NCBI GenBank assembly: GCA_028554795.2
Contig: CM068826.1
Span: forward strand, 100,592,846-100,656,845
From: Sinohyriopsis cumingii
Lineage: Eukaryota; Mollusca; Bivalvia; Unionida; Unionidae
Length of the DNA stretch: 64,000 nucleotides
Direction of reading: 5' to 3'
Shown: positions 20,180 through 30,716 of the stretch, piece by piece
Layout: every line of letters starts with the position of its first letter
Numbering within the stretch: the stretch's first letter is position 1
Made by a program: the position numbers and the translations under genes
The notes under the pieces: generated by a model
The model's database searches: none
What the model saw: only the letters and a program-made list of their open reading frames with translations
Told to the model about the DNA's origin: nothing

Positions 20180-23100
20180 CTATCCTCTTACAACCAATGT
20201 TTTATACCGACATGTCCATACGGCAAAGTAAAGTGGGTGGGAAGCCGCACTCGCTTCTGCTACACGATTTGATAGACTTTTTCCAAGGGTCGACTGACGA
20301 TGTGGTGTGTGGGTAAACGTACAATCTTGTTGGGTTGATAGGTGGTCACTATCTCTAGACTGCAAGGCTTCTTTCAATATGCCAAAGTTGACCACTCGAC
20401 TGGTACGATAATTCAGAGTAAGTCCTTTCACTTTACACTTCGTGTGCACTTCTCCTTGTTTGGCCCAGTATTCGTAGCCGTAATTTTTGGGACCACCACT
20501 AACGAAACTTAGAATCTTGTCATCGGGGTGCTTGTCTGTCCAGGCTCCTAAACGGTCTCCTTCGATGTCAGGGTGCTGTTGACTCGGGTGATCGATATAA
20601 ATGCAACTGTCCATGTCAAAGTACAAGACACGTTCCCCTAACAGTTCTAAAGCTTCGTACAATTTTAAGCGAGCATGAGCTGTCATGTAAGCTGCAATGA
20701 TGACATTTCCAAAGGGGTCATCTTCTACAAAGTTCAGATCTTCTTCGTAATTCACCAAGATCAAATCCTCACGAACGACGTCCACGTGTTTCATGAATTT
20801 GGCTTTGTCGTGAATCATCTGAAAGTAGCGGGAAGGTTCGGTCAAATACTCCGTCTTGGGTAAACACGGTCATTGTGCCATTTTACCCCACAAGCAATTT
20901 AACATCACTTTGGCAAACGATCGCCTGCCTTCGTTTTTCTCAATGTGATCTGAAGTAATGCCTTCTTGTGCCCAGAATTTCTCTCTGAATGTCTTTTGGT
21001 CTTCGGGAGTGTGACACCAGGACAGATAGCCACTGGCTTCTTGCTCATTTTCAAAAAGGCATCCACGTAGTCTGCGAAAATGCCTTTCTGCGTGGGGTCA
21101 CCCTTGTGGAATTATTGTGTCTTGGGAAAGTGGCAAATTTCGTACACTTCTAACAGTTGGTATCCCATGTTCAGAGCTTCGAACAATTCTACGCTGACCC
21201 ATGTCCCCGTCAAGGCCCGTTCTTCCTGGGTGTGATGACAAGGTTGATCTTGGTTGCACGTTTCAGCACAAGTACGGCACAAAGGAAACATAAGTTTGCT
21301 TTGGCAATGGCGAGGTAAGACGGGATGGTATAGGTTCGTGGGAGGCAAAACTTTGCACTTGATCAAGCCTTCGTATTGTCGAATGTTTTTTAGGTCGATG
21401 TGTTCGGTGAACAATTGTGGGTGCCCTGCAGGAAAGCAACAATATTTGCACACGTAGGGATACAGTGAACACACATCCAAGTATATGATTTCTTCTCCTT
21501 TCTCTTCGTCAGCTTGGTACAGCAAACAGGTGGCATTGGTCCTTCCTCCGTACAAACTATTACTTGGGTTCAGGGGGTCCATGAACTGGTAACTTTCCAT
21601 GAGGCGTTTAAACTCGGGATCGGTGTTCAAACGGTGATTGTATTTGTGTTCCCACATTTCCACCACTTGGTATCCTTCCTGTTCTAACTTTAGGCGTGGC
21701 TGACAAATGGCCTGGTACAAGTCTTCCATGGTTCGTTGTAAGAACTGATTTTTAGTGCCGCGGTCAGGGTAACAGACGGGACATCCGTGAAATAAGCAAC
21801 CGTTAAACTCGTACATGATCTTGGGGTTTTCTAAGTCCCAGCCATTGACCGAATGCATTCCGATGATCTTTCGCCCTGTCCGTTGCGGGCATGCTGAATC
21901 CATTTGTCTTCCTTGTCGCACAAGTAATGCAACCAGCATGGGGCTTTGACCGAGTATTGACGTTTGACATAGTTGGTCGTTTGAGGACTGATGACAGCCA
22001 CAGTGTTTTCAAGCATGAATCGTTGTCGGTAGACTAAGGAACACGCTTTGGCAATGGTGCAAGCCTCTTTTAAATGATCAACCCCTCCGTGTTCCATGAA
22101 CAGTTCTCGAAATTTTCCACAGCATCGCCGTAAAATGTCCATGTCGGAACGACGATACTTTAGCATTTCTTCCTGAAAGTCGAAAGGGTCGGAGGCGTGA
22201 GCCTGGTACCAAGCGTAGAAAGTTTCTCGTTCGGTACGCATGTTGTCAGGGTCGTAATAGTGAGCCTGAGGCAAATGGGGTAGAACGGCGTGTTGATTGG
22301 CTTCTGTATTGAAAAAGTGTGGAAAGTACCCTTTAGCCATTTCTGTCATTCCAAACATTTTAGGCATTCGACTCAAAGGCATGGCTAAGTAGCTCATCGA
22401 ATCTTTAAACTGCACTTGTCCCACTTGCATGAAAATGATTTTGGCTCCGTTCAAAGTGATTTTAGGACGCTCGATGCGACGTTCCGTATAACATCTCAAA
22501 AGAAACTGTCCATCATATCCGGAGAAATTGTGAGCCATCACCGTGGCATGACAATGACAATCTCCATAATAATGTTCGATGTCCTCTTGGCTCCACGTCT
22601 TGTCGATGGGGTCTAAGACCCATTGTGTGAAATCGGCTAGTGTGTTCGGTCCTTGAAAGATTTTTTCATGCCCTCCAGGAATCTTACTGCAGTGAGGGCA
22701 ATAACTCAAGATAGGTTCTTGAATCACTTCTCGCACGCTCGATGAGCCACGCAGAAATTAGGAATGTGAATACTGATCTCTTGCATGCATTCGAAATCGA
22801 AAAAGATGAAATTGCCTTTCTTCTTCTTGTGACCATCCTCTTTCTCTGGTTGGGATTGGTATTTTTGTATGTAGCATTGGTGTTCCAAGTCCACAATGCA
22901 GTGACAAATGTGACATTTTTTCTTTCCTGAACATACGTGTGCCTTGGTACTGTTGATACATAGACCTTGTCCACACATTGGGCACAATCTCAGGAGTTGA
23001 CAAGCACATTTCTTCTGTGAACCTTGCATCTTCAGATGTTGTTGGTAACAGGCAGGGCTGACAAATGTGCGCAGACAAGCAGGACAATGCACTGGTTCTT

Positions 23101-24137
23101 GCCCTTCGCTCAGACAGGGTTGAGAGGCCAAACATCCTGAGCATTTCGATCCACAATGTTTGTGTTGCTCTCGATTATTATAACCATCATAAGTCACATT
23201 TCTCACAGTAATATTTGTATCCCAGGAATCCAGTGATAGTGGTAATGGTATCGAAATGGTCATCGTGATGATAGAGGTGAATGTATTTTCCATCCTTAAA
23301 GTCTTTCCCTCGAAACAACAGAGACCCGCGCACTTCTTGAGGGTGCACTTTCAAGGTGTATCGTGGAGCTAGGGCATCTTGCAATTTTTGCATCTCAGGA
23401 ATGCCACAGGATGTGTCTTTGGACAGGCATGCTTGTTGTAACAGAAGTTCTGCTTCATTTCGTTGTTTGGCTCGGTTCGATTTTCGAATGTTCTCCCAGG
23501 CTCTTTTCCATTCTACCGTGTCGTTCTTGTCGGCATAGGTTCATCCCACCACGATGGCTCGGGCTAAACACATGTGGTCTTGAAAATTGTTAATTTGGAC
23601 AAGACTTGTTTTGGTAATGCGAAGGTTGTTGACCAATAAGGTCTTTCTGCATTGTCCGGTCCCTTGAGGAGGAGAGACGTGGGTCATGTCCAGTGTGGCT
23701 TTTCCATCGGTGATGTCAAACTGGTCATTAGATTGTTGCACGTGTTGAATCTTGTCCATGACTTTGGAAGTGGTCAATTCTGCAGGGCTGCTAAACTCGA
23801 TCCAAACAGGGGATTTCAAGCCGTCATGTTGTATGGAAAGTCTCAAGCGATCATCTTCTTTGGGTTGACATTGTCGCTTGAGTGTGGTGAGCAAAGAATC
23901 CCACATGTCGGTGATGAACCCTTTTGCTTTCTCTAACAGTACTTCAGACTTGAAATCTTTAAACTTCACTGTGTATTTGTAAGCCGTAGTTCTAAATTTT
24001 CTAGAGGGACGCTTTTCCGTCTCTCGAATGTCATAGTACTTTTCAGGGTTGACTAAGGGTGGTAAACTTTGTTTAGAGGGTTTGGATTCTGGTTCACTCA
24101 TGTCCTCTTCAAAATAACTGGCATGAATTTGTGCCAA
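20180..24137 (-). pseudogene. pPolB: Protein-primed family B DNA polymerase, multiply broken
   Basis: All main motifs of a Polinton/adintovirus polymerase are present in order over about 3.96 kb. They are an N-terminal domain ending NFQDHMCLARAIVV, a Cys-rich zinc region, Exo I FFDFE (near 22795), Exo II NFSGYDG (near 22520), Exo III RRSDMDIL (near 22150), motif A LDVCSLYPYV (near 21475), motif B MLNCLWGK (near 20890) and motif C YFDMDSCIY (near 20610). It cannot be read through: TGA stops at 23543-23541 and 20872-20870, and frame changes near 23200, 22735, 21880, 21100 and 20265. There is no good ATG at the start; candidates are 24101, or one further upstream that is followed by a TGA. It would replicate the viral genome from a terminal protein. 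Confidence 0.88.
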
Positions 24138-24271
24138 GACTTCAGCCCTAGTACGAGGCGATAGATCACGTTTCTGCCTCTTACTTTCTTCTTCTTTCTT
24201 CTCAAATGAATTGGATCATTTCATCTCGATAGCAAAAAGTCAAATGACTAAAGTTTAAACACCATGGATTA

Positions 24272-24304
24272 ATTTATAGTCATAGCAGACCAGCGTATAT
24301 AAAG
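24272..24304. promoter_or_regulatory. Divergent TATA boxes between polymerase and zinc-knuckle genes
   Basis: TATATAAAG (24296-24304) points right, 54 bases before the zinc-knuckle ATG. TATAAAT on the minus strand (24278-24272) points towards the polymerase. The intergenic space is short, as in a compact bidirectional viral promoter. Confidence 0.6.
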
Positions 24305-24357
24305 GGTATGTGTCTTGTCCTTTCACTATTCATTTCACTCTCAAACTGAGCACAACA

Positions 24358-24815
24358 ATGGAAGAGACTACCAAGATTGAACGTTTCATCAGAGCTTTGC
24401 GAGGGGTCATTAGAAAATTCTCTTCAGACCAGCCGAGGGACTACTCTCCTTCCTTTCAAGATAAAAGTCAAGATACTTGCTATATCTGTCAGAAGAAAGG
24501 GCATTGGTCTTCAGAGTGTCCAGACCGTCAAAAAAGAAAAAAAAAGGGGTTAGAAGAGACAAAAGTCAAGATACCTGTTATTATTGTCAAGAAAAAGGAC
24601 ATTGGTCACCAGACTGCCCAAAAAAGAAACAAGAGGAGTCAGAAGAAGAGAGGGATTCTTCAGAGGAAGAGGAAGAAGAAGAGGAAGAAAACAGACAGGT
24701 GAAGAAAAAGAAACAGGAGAAGAAAAGAAGGGAAGAAAGTGAGGAGGAAGAGGAGGAAAAGACTATGACGGTGAAGAAATTAAAAAAACAGAGAGTGAAC
24801 AATGAGACAGAATAA
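24358..24815 (+). pseudogene. Two-zinc-knuckle basic/acidic protein, one frameshift
   Basis: From ATG 24358 the frame encodes MEETTKIERFIRALRG and a CCHC knuckle (CYICQKKGHWSSEC). A second, nearly identical knuckle (CYYCQEKGHWSPDC), followed by long Glu/Lys runs and the stop at 24815, is in another frame. Two near-identical segments 98 bases apart show a duplication; 99 would keep frame, so one base has been lost between the knuckles, probably in the A runs at 24530-24545. The CCHC knuckle is the nucleic-acid-binding type of retroviral nucleocapsid and cellular RNA-binding proteins. It is divergent from the polymerase gene. It may be a simple mutation or a slippage site. Confidence 0.7.
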
Positions 24816-24873
24816 GTCTATGAACTTTTTAAAGTGCTCTGTTGTGAATTGTGAATTGTAAATATTTATAAAA

Positions 24874-24879
24874 GAATAA
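24874..24879 (+). terminator. Poly(A) signal of the zinc-knuckle gene
   Basis: AATAAA about 60 bases after the stop at 24815. This gene uses ordinary polyadenylation signals, unlike the neighbouring pair with histone-type ends. Confidence 0.5.
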
Positions 24880-25010
24880 ATTAATTATAAAAGGTAAGTG
24901 TCTTTGGGTTTTGATTTTAAAATAAGAACCTACACTCACGCACACTCATACACAGACAGGTACTATTGGGTAAAATGTTTTTTTTTAGTTATTGGCAATT
25001 GAAAGCCTAT

Positions 25011-25023
25011 CTCTTTTCGAGAG
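25011..25023 (-). promoter_or_regulatory. Histone downstream element-like purine motif (leftward gene)
   Basis: CTCTCGAAAAGAG on the minus strand, beginning about 9 bases after the stem-loop at 25032-25047. The purine core GAAAAGA could pair with the U7 snRNA 5' end. The same motif at the same distance follows the rightward stem-loop. Confidence 0.6.
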
Positions 25024-25031
25024 ACGTGGAT

Positions 25032-25047
25032 GGCCCTGAAAAGGGCC
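25032..25047 (-). terminator. Histone-type 3' stem-loop (leftward gene)
   Basis: Minus strand GGCCCTTTTCAGGGCC: a 6-bp stem and 4-base TTTC loop, preceded by AAAA and followed by ATCCA. It conforms to the metazoan replication-dependent histone mRNA stem-loop consensus (GGYYYU, HHUH, ARRRCC). It lies about 155 bases after the stop of the leftward ORF, within the range for histone 3' UTRs. Confidence 0.8.
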
Positions 25048-25202
25048 TTTTTTGGTGTAAGGGGTGAGTTTAAACAATCAACTTTAACTGTCTTTAGCCT
25101 TTGCCATGGCCAAGGCCTACTTCTGGACTGCGTACTGTTGATGATGATTTCGTTGAAATCACTAAGGATGGTGCAGTAGGCGTAGTCACAGGGTTGGAGT
25201 GT

Positions 25203-25634
25203 TTAGCTTGGGAAGGTCGTATTCTCTTCGGCCGTAATAAAGAAGTCTGATACATCTGTTTCAGACTTCTTAACTAAAATGTCTAACAGTACCGTGACCG
25301 TTTGATTTTGACACCCTTGTTTCTTTGCTGCTGCGTCTTCTTCTTCTTGTTTTTTTCTTACCTCTTCTTCTTGCTGCTGTTGCTGTAGGAGAAAAGCTTG
25401 TTCCGCTTCCTTTTGCTGTTGTATAAATTTCTCCAATTCTTCTTTCTGTCTCTGTCTAAAATTTTCCATGTGCGGTAATGAAGGAGAAGGTGACGAAGGT
25501 TCAGGAACAAATTCTTGCAAGGTAAAAAAATCCACAAAATCCCAATTCACCTCTTCTGAAAGTAAGTCTGGGTTCCCTTGGGTAGTCTCCACCATCAGTG
25601 CACCCAAACTGATCGTTTTCTGAGTTTCCGTCAT
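25203..25634 (-). CDS. Coiled-coil Gln/Glu-rich protein with histone-type 3' end
   Basis: 143 residues from MTETQKTISLGALMV (ATG 25634); an ATG 11 codons upstream is also in frame. The N-terminal part is acidic and hydrophobic (VNWDFVDFFTLQEFVPEP), followed by a strongly helical Gln/Glu/Lys segment (about 62-107, QRQKEELEKFIQQQKEAEQA) like a coiled coil, then LLDILVKKSETDVSDFFI. The ORF is intact. It is not a histone and no family is recognised. It is driven by the leftward half of a bidirectional promoter and ends in a histone-type stem-loop, so cell-cycle-coupled mRNA without a poly(A) tail is the obvious hypothesis. Confidence 0.6.
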   Translation of the reverse strand: MTETQKTISLGALMVETTQGNPDLLSEEVNWDFVDFFTLQEFVPEPSSPSPSLPHMENFRQRQKEELEKFIQQQKEAEQAFLLQQQQQEEEVRKKQEEEDAAAKKQGCQNQTVTVLLDILVKKSETDVSDFFITAEENTTFPS

Positions 25635-25682
25635 GTTGAAAAACTGTCGCTTAGATTGACTACGCACAGGCGCTAGCGAATC

Positions 25683-25809
25683 TATATAGACTATGTGACG
25701 TCACAGACTGCTCTCTTCGGATTGGACGTGGGCTGACTGAATTTTGTAACGCGTGTTTGGATTGGTCAACAAACTCAATCCGTTTCAATCCTTCCTCCCC
25801 CTATAAATA
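25683..25809. promoter_or_regulatory. Bidirectional promoter with CRE, CCAAT and two TATA boxes
   Basis: A leftward TATATA (25683-25688), a perfect CRE palindrome GTGACGTCAC (25695-25704), two inverted CCAAT boxes ATTGG (25721-25725 and 25761-25765) and a rightward TATAAATA (25802-25809). The layout closely resembles the shared promoter of divergent metazoan histone gene pairs. Confidence 0.7.
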
Positions 25810-25854
25810 AGTACAGTTCACTGCATTCCTTCACCTGTTACTCAGCACCCCAAC

Positions 25855-26100
25855 ATGTGGACCGATGTACAATCTTCAACGCTTGTGTCTTCGATGATGT
25901 TCCGGACGGACATATCAATGTATGTCCGATCCAACTGGACAGTTATCCACAGGACAGACACCAGCCTGTGGATGCGAAGAATCTTATGTGGAGCATCAAG
26001 GATGCCTCAAAAGAGTCTTAATCTATGGTCCTGCAGTCAGGCACAGCCTAAGGTCAAGAAGAAGATGTCACAGATGCCCTTTATGTTAAGGGTATATTAA
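25855..26100 (+). CDS. Uncertain small ORF with histone-type 3' end
   Basis: A transcript from the rightward TATA would reach ATG 25855 and an 81-codon ORF ending at 26100 (basic, Met/Ser-rich). The other two frames are also unusually open. One runs to the stop at 26021 and contains IFNACVFDDVPDGHINVCP; the other runs from ATG 25922 to 26089 and ends in a basic Cys-rich tail (LRSRRRCHRCPLC). The real coding frame cannot be decided, and a frameshifted gene using two frames is likely. None resembles a histone. The stop of any version lies 13-90 bases before the stem-loop, as in histone mRNAs. Confidence 0.35.
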   Translation: MWTDVQSSTLVSSMMFRTDISMYVRSNWTVIHRTDTSLWMRRILCGASRMPQKSLNLWSCSQAQPKVKKKMSQMPFMLRVY

Positions 26101-26112
26101 CATAAAACCAAA

Positions 26113-26128
26113 GGCCCTTTTCAGGGCC
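26113..26128 (+). terminator. Histone-type 3' stem-loop (rightward gene)
   Basis: GGCCCTTTTCAGGGCC preceded by ACCAAA and followed by ATTCC: a perfect match to the metazoan histone stem-loop consensus, including the CCAAA flank. A purine element CTCTCGAAAAGAT (26138-26150) begins 9 bases downstream, matching the leftward copy. About 55 bases from the stem-loop to CTTTCAATTGCC are shared between the two 3' ends, in opposite orientation. Confidence 0.82.
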
Positions 26129-26180
26129 ATTCCTATCTCTCGAAAAGATCTTGACTTTCAATTGCCTACCCCTTTTTTTA

Positions 26181-26530
26181 TTTTTTTGTTTAAAAAAATA
26201 ATAAAAAAATAGAGACCCCTCCCTGTTTCAATTTTCGCCTGTTCCATTTTCATAGACCCATCAGGTCGGGACCTTATTAAAATAGGGTCCCGACCCTGTT
26301 CCATTTCCCCTAGTCCCAAGACAGTCCCACGATTTATTCCCCATGTTCAATTTCCCTTGTCCCTAGAGTGAATAGTTTTTTTTCTTTCTCCCATGTTAAA
26401 TTCCCCTTGTCCCTAGAATGGATATTTTTTTTTTTCTCCCATGTTAAATTACATAGTCCCCAGAGTGGATATACCCTTTTTAACATGGAAGTTCCCTAGT
26501 CCCTAGACCGTCCCTATTCACTACTACCAT
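26181..26530. repeat. Hairpin and tandem repeats beyond the viral block
   Basis: A perfect 10-bp inverted repeat GGTCGGGACC / GGTCCCGACC (26264-26273 and 26286-26295, 12-base loop) is followed by four units of roughly 45-55 bases containing CCATGTTAAATTCCCCTTGT and CCCTAGAGTGGATA-like parts (26330-26515), with T-runs between. Function unknown; it may be an end region of the viral block. Confidence 0.65.
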
Positions 26531-27394
26531 TGTCATTACCAGCCTGAAACCAAATTTAATGCCATTTGTATAAATTCATTTCAAATAAATATTATGATAT
26601 AGTTGAAGTGTAAAGTCAAGCAAGTATTCTGTTTGCAGATTTTACATTTTAGATATTATAGTAAAGTCATATTTTCTCTTGTTTAGTAAACTTTATTGCA
26701 ACTGGTTCCAAAATAGTAAATCTTATTTAATGTTCATTCACCAGAATAGGTATTAATACAATCCCGAATTAACTGTATGGTACTAAAATATACCCTGATC
26801 TTGTGTGAGATTGTAATATACAGAACTATACCTCAAGACAACAATAATATATTGAATTTATATTGTATCAAGACTGTCATGGTTATGAACTCCAACTTTA
26901 TTCAGGTTTTTTCATAATAAATGATCATCTTGTGCTATGGTTGAAAAGAAATCAAAGTTCAGTTTAACTCCATTCTCTCCACATTTGTAAGTTGTTAAGA
27001 GGCATACTCATCCTCAGTGTTATAGTAAAATGTAATCTTATTTGGATCAATCTTGGTGGTGTAATATATGAATGGAGAAAGAATATTATCATCCAGATTA
27101 AAATATGTTTTATTCAGACTCTACTAAAATTTTTAGTTGGATATGGGTTACGGAGCCTGATGTGTACGAACAAAGCAATGTGTACCATGACCTTTTTAAT
27201 TTAACGTTTTAAACTCCTGCAGAAGAAAGAGATTTTTTAGATCCATTAATCTGTATTAACAAAAACATTTCTTCAGTATGATTTTCAATTACTTAGTATT
27301 GACAAAACTCATATTTTAAAGTTGTTGTTTTTTTGTGTTTGGTTTGGCCTTTTATGGTAAACCAACACAAGTAAGTTATTTAGTGCCAAGGCAC
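26531..27394. other. AT-rich DNA without recognisable genes
   Basis: Nothing supported on either strand. Confidence 0.5.
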
Positions 27395-27525
27395 TTTAAG
27401 TATAGTGCCTTGCCCAAGGACACACCATGGTAGCTAACCCAGGTTGGTCTGATGGTAGAATTTGAACCTACCTTATTTCACAGGTCCAGAAAGCTAACCA
27501 CTGAGCCACTACAGCTCCCCATCTT
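27395..27525 (-). mobile_element. tRNA-derived SINE fragment, second family
   Basis: Read leftward: a tRNA-like head (GTGGCTCAGTGGTTAGC for box A, GGTTCAAATTCT for a decayed box B), then ACCATGGTGTGTCCTTGGGC and AAGGCACT. The body differs from that of the SINE family at 16485, 48225 and 60990. Confidence 0.7.
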
Positions 27526-29283
27526 ATAGTGGAATGCTGGTATACTTTATGATCAAGAAGGATGGGTTGGGGTATGCATGTTGCATCTGAAAAAAGTGAT
27601 GGAATTTTTGTTTACATAATATTTTAGTCATACAATATGAATCATTTTCTATAGATTTAAGATGTATCAGATCAAGTTAAGAAAAATCATATATTCTGTT
27701 TCCTGGGAATGTACTAAAATTCACTGTTATTGTTTGATTTTTTGGTAGTAAGCTTACTTGGTATTTTTTTCTTTTTAACTTGAATACCTAATTTGTTAAC
27801 ATCCTATTCTAAATCTTCAGAGTTCTGTCTATTAAGTGACAACTGTTGATACATGTAGGGAAGTTTTTGTTTATATCTTTTGATTTTTGTGATTCTGGAA
27901 GTTGCAGTATTTGTTGTTGTATTATAACCATTTCAGTAATTTAATGAATGCAGAGTATACTGCTCTATAAATGAAATTTAAGTGAAAATAATGTAAAAGT
28001 ATGTTTCACTGCAAATATAAATTGTTTAAAATAATATATCATTTATCATATGACTATTCAATTGTGGTAACTAGTATTCCATCCAATATCTATATATTAA
28101 AATATGTCTTTTCATACAGCTGGTGATCATTTAGATACAAGTCCAATTGAACATAATCAAATTATCAATGCAGGTGTTTTTATTAGTAGTAGTATTGCAA
28201 GTATAAGTGTTAGTATTAAGATTTCATATACAGGTATGATAAGTGTATCATAATGTTTAAATGATGCTCCTTGTTACAACATAAAATATGTTCATTGAAA
28301 CAAATGGTTCACTGGTAAATTGGCAGCAAAGGTCTTCACTGAATTATGTTGCATAAACTATTTTACAATAAAACATATATGATGCATCTCAATTATGATG
28401 AATGTGAGGAGAAGGATTAATAATAATGCAATTTAAGTTATCTTCATAACATAAGTTCTAGCAGATGTGTAATTTTTATGTGGTTCATCATCAGTTTGAA
28501 ACTGGTCTGTGATTTCTGGATCTGGACATACCTGGTCCCCTGCTGTTGTGCTGCTATGGTCTTTACAGTTCATTAGGATATCAGTTACACTTGGTTTACA
28601 TTTAGAACCCCATGGGATGGAATGCCCAGTTTGAAACTGAGAGAATGGTTAATTATCCATAATATAACTCCTGCAGTTATTATTAGGTTTGATATCAAGG
28701 TCTTTCTTTAAAAGCTTTTCAACTCAGGTTCTGTTCTACCATACAGATAAATGAAGTCAAATTCAAGGCTTTCAGATTTGTCCAGTTTGTTTCATGTGTT
28801 GCGGCAGACAGACTGTATATTGCCACTGTACCATATAAATATCAGTGCTTAGTCTGCTCTCAGTTGCTGTGGTTTGATTAGTTACAAGTGTCATCACATG
28901 TGACTAATTATTGACCAATGTAATGAAACTTGTATAATTAGAAGGCTGTATTTAAAAACTCTAAAGATCTTAAAAAGAAAATTGGATCGGGGTAAGTAAA
29001 ACCTTTTACTTTGACCATTTGGCTAGAAAATAATTTTCAATAAGTTTAAATTGGATAATAGTAATATAATAATTAATTACACAAATCAGAATAAAAGCTA
29101 TTTGCATATCCCCTTACAGCTGTTGCTTTTTCATAGTACTAAGTAGAATAAAGTATAGTTAAGACAGATAGCTTTAAGCTAGAATTAAACTCAAATAAAT
29201 TGCAAGAAATCAAAACAAACCCAGGATTAAAACTAAAGAAATATCCCGTCATATATACCTTACATCAAATAAAGAAACTCAAG
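27526..29283. other. AT-rich DNA; right part may be the LINE 5' UTR
   Basis: No gene is supported. The last 200-300 bases before 29284 may belong to the LINE that follows, but its 5' end could not be fixed. Confidence 0.45.
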
Positions 29284-30629
29284 ATGGATAACAACAAAAT
29301 TAATGTCACATCATCAAATAGTTATCTCAGCTGCCTGGTCAACCTAAAGGCAGATAAACTAAGGCAAACTTACTCCGAAGCAGTCTCATCCCCCCTAAGA
29401 GAAAAACGACAGATACAGTTCTTAACGCCAATTTTCAACTCGACCCCAACTGACTCGATGAGTAGACTCTACCTGTCACCAAGCGTAAACGAGAATGTGG
29501 ACAATCTACCGAGTAACCGCAAAACTACATCCGACATGAGTACCCAAACTGAGGAACAATACTCAACAAGCACAAAAACAACCCAGACCACGCTGGTTAA
29601 AAACACTAGCAGCCAGGGGACTCAAACTGAGAACCTACTAGATGAAACAGAACGCCCTCACCCTACCACAAATAAAGCAGTCACACACGACTCAACAAAA
29701 GGTAAGAATAATAGGAAAACCAAATCCCAAATACCAGTTAGAAAGAATAAGGAACACACTAACTGTCAGAATACAAGACCCAGCAAGCCGGTTATGGAAA
29801 CAAAGTCAGCTAAAGAGACAAACACCAGGGGAAAAAAGACCAGTCTGCAAAATATCCAAAACAAGAAACACCCCGCTGAACTGACTCTCTTCATCAAGGG
29901 AGTAAATTCCAAAATAACGAAGTTAGCCTTTAAAACCATAGCATGGCAATTGAACAAACATCACCAAGGAGAATTCACGCTTAAAAGCACTAGAGACGAC
30001 TTGCTGATAATCAAATGCACCACTGAACAACAGATTGCCAAATATATGGAAATTGAAAGAATAGGCCAAATAAATGTTCAGGTCACTAGACACAACAGAA
30101 CAAAACAACACATAGACCCAAACCCCCCAAAAACACACAACAAAGGAGTCATATACGTATCAACTCAAAATAAAACCAATGAAATAGTAGACTACATAAG
30201 GAGTAAAGGACAGGAAGTAGAGAAAGCAATCCGCCTAAAAACAAGAAGGGGAAAGGATAGCACTGCAGTGGTACTCTTTTTTAAGGGCGCCACCCCAGAA
30301 ACTATCAAAATAGCCGAAAAACTCGAGGCTAAAAAATTTTTGCTTTCAAAAACAAACCACGGTTCTGTGGCAACTGCAAAAATTGGGGGCATTACTCTAA
30401 GAGTTGCGGAAACCTATTCCGGTGCAATCAATGTGGTCTTCACCACCCAGACCGGAAAACATGTAGCGCCACCAATCAGCACTGCGCTAACTGTAGTGGT
30501 AACCACAAACCAAACCACGCAGAATGCCCCAGGGCTCTTAGAGAAGCCCTAATAGTCGAATATATGATCTCCCATGGGGTAAACTATAAGCAGGCCAAAA
30601 CAAAAATCAGGATACCAAAAACAAAATAA
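29284..30629 (+). pseudogene. LINE ORF1 (gag-like) with C-terminal zinc knuckles, frameshifted
   Basis: From ATG 29284 the frame encodes a Thr/Gln/Lys-rich N-terminal part and an RRM-like middle (LTLFIKGVNSKITKLAFKTI). Near 30340-30355 the reading frame changes by one base; in the new frame are three CCHC knuckles (CGNCKNWGHYSKSC, CNQCGLHHPDRKTC, CANCSGNHKPNHAEC) and a stop at 30629. ORF1 proteins of this type bind the element RNA. A single-base loss in the AAAAAATTTTTGCTTTC stretch explains the break. Confidence 0.82.
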
Positions 30630-30716
30630 ATAGGTAGCACCCTCACTGGTAGGAAACACGCATAAAACGAAAACAACAGTAAATTAAACAAACTATTAAG
30701 ACTTTTTGCACTAGAG

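Larger units (their letters stand above)
19691..26180 (-). mobile_element. Second Polinton/adintovirus-like block, replication side
   Basis: This block is recognised by a protein-primed DNA polymerase pseudogene with an adjacent BIR gene, a divergent zinc-knuckle gene and a divergent gene pair. GC content is higher than in the flanks. No capsid, protease, ATPase or integrase gene is visible here and no terminal repeats were found, so the outer limits are approximate. It is separated from the structural block by 9.6 kb of non-viral DNA and is much more decayed, so the two are probably independent integrations. Confidence 0.75.

Noticed and set aside
24587-24802. Ser/Phe-rich minus-strand ORF
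   Set aside because: It is the complement of the Glu/Lys runs in the zinc-knuckle gene.
25203-26100. Genuine histone gene pair
   Set aside because: The promoter and 3' ends look like histone genes, but no frame of either strand encodes a histone fold or tail.
19691-26180. Retroviral-type integrase gene of the element
   Set aside because: I searched both strands by eye for an HH-CC and D-D-E pattern and found none; the CCHC knuckles belong to another kind of protein.
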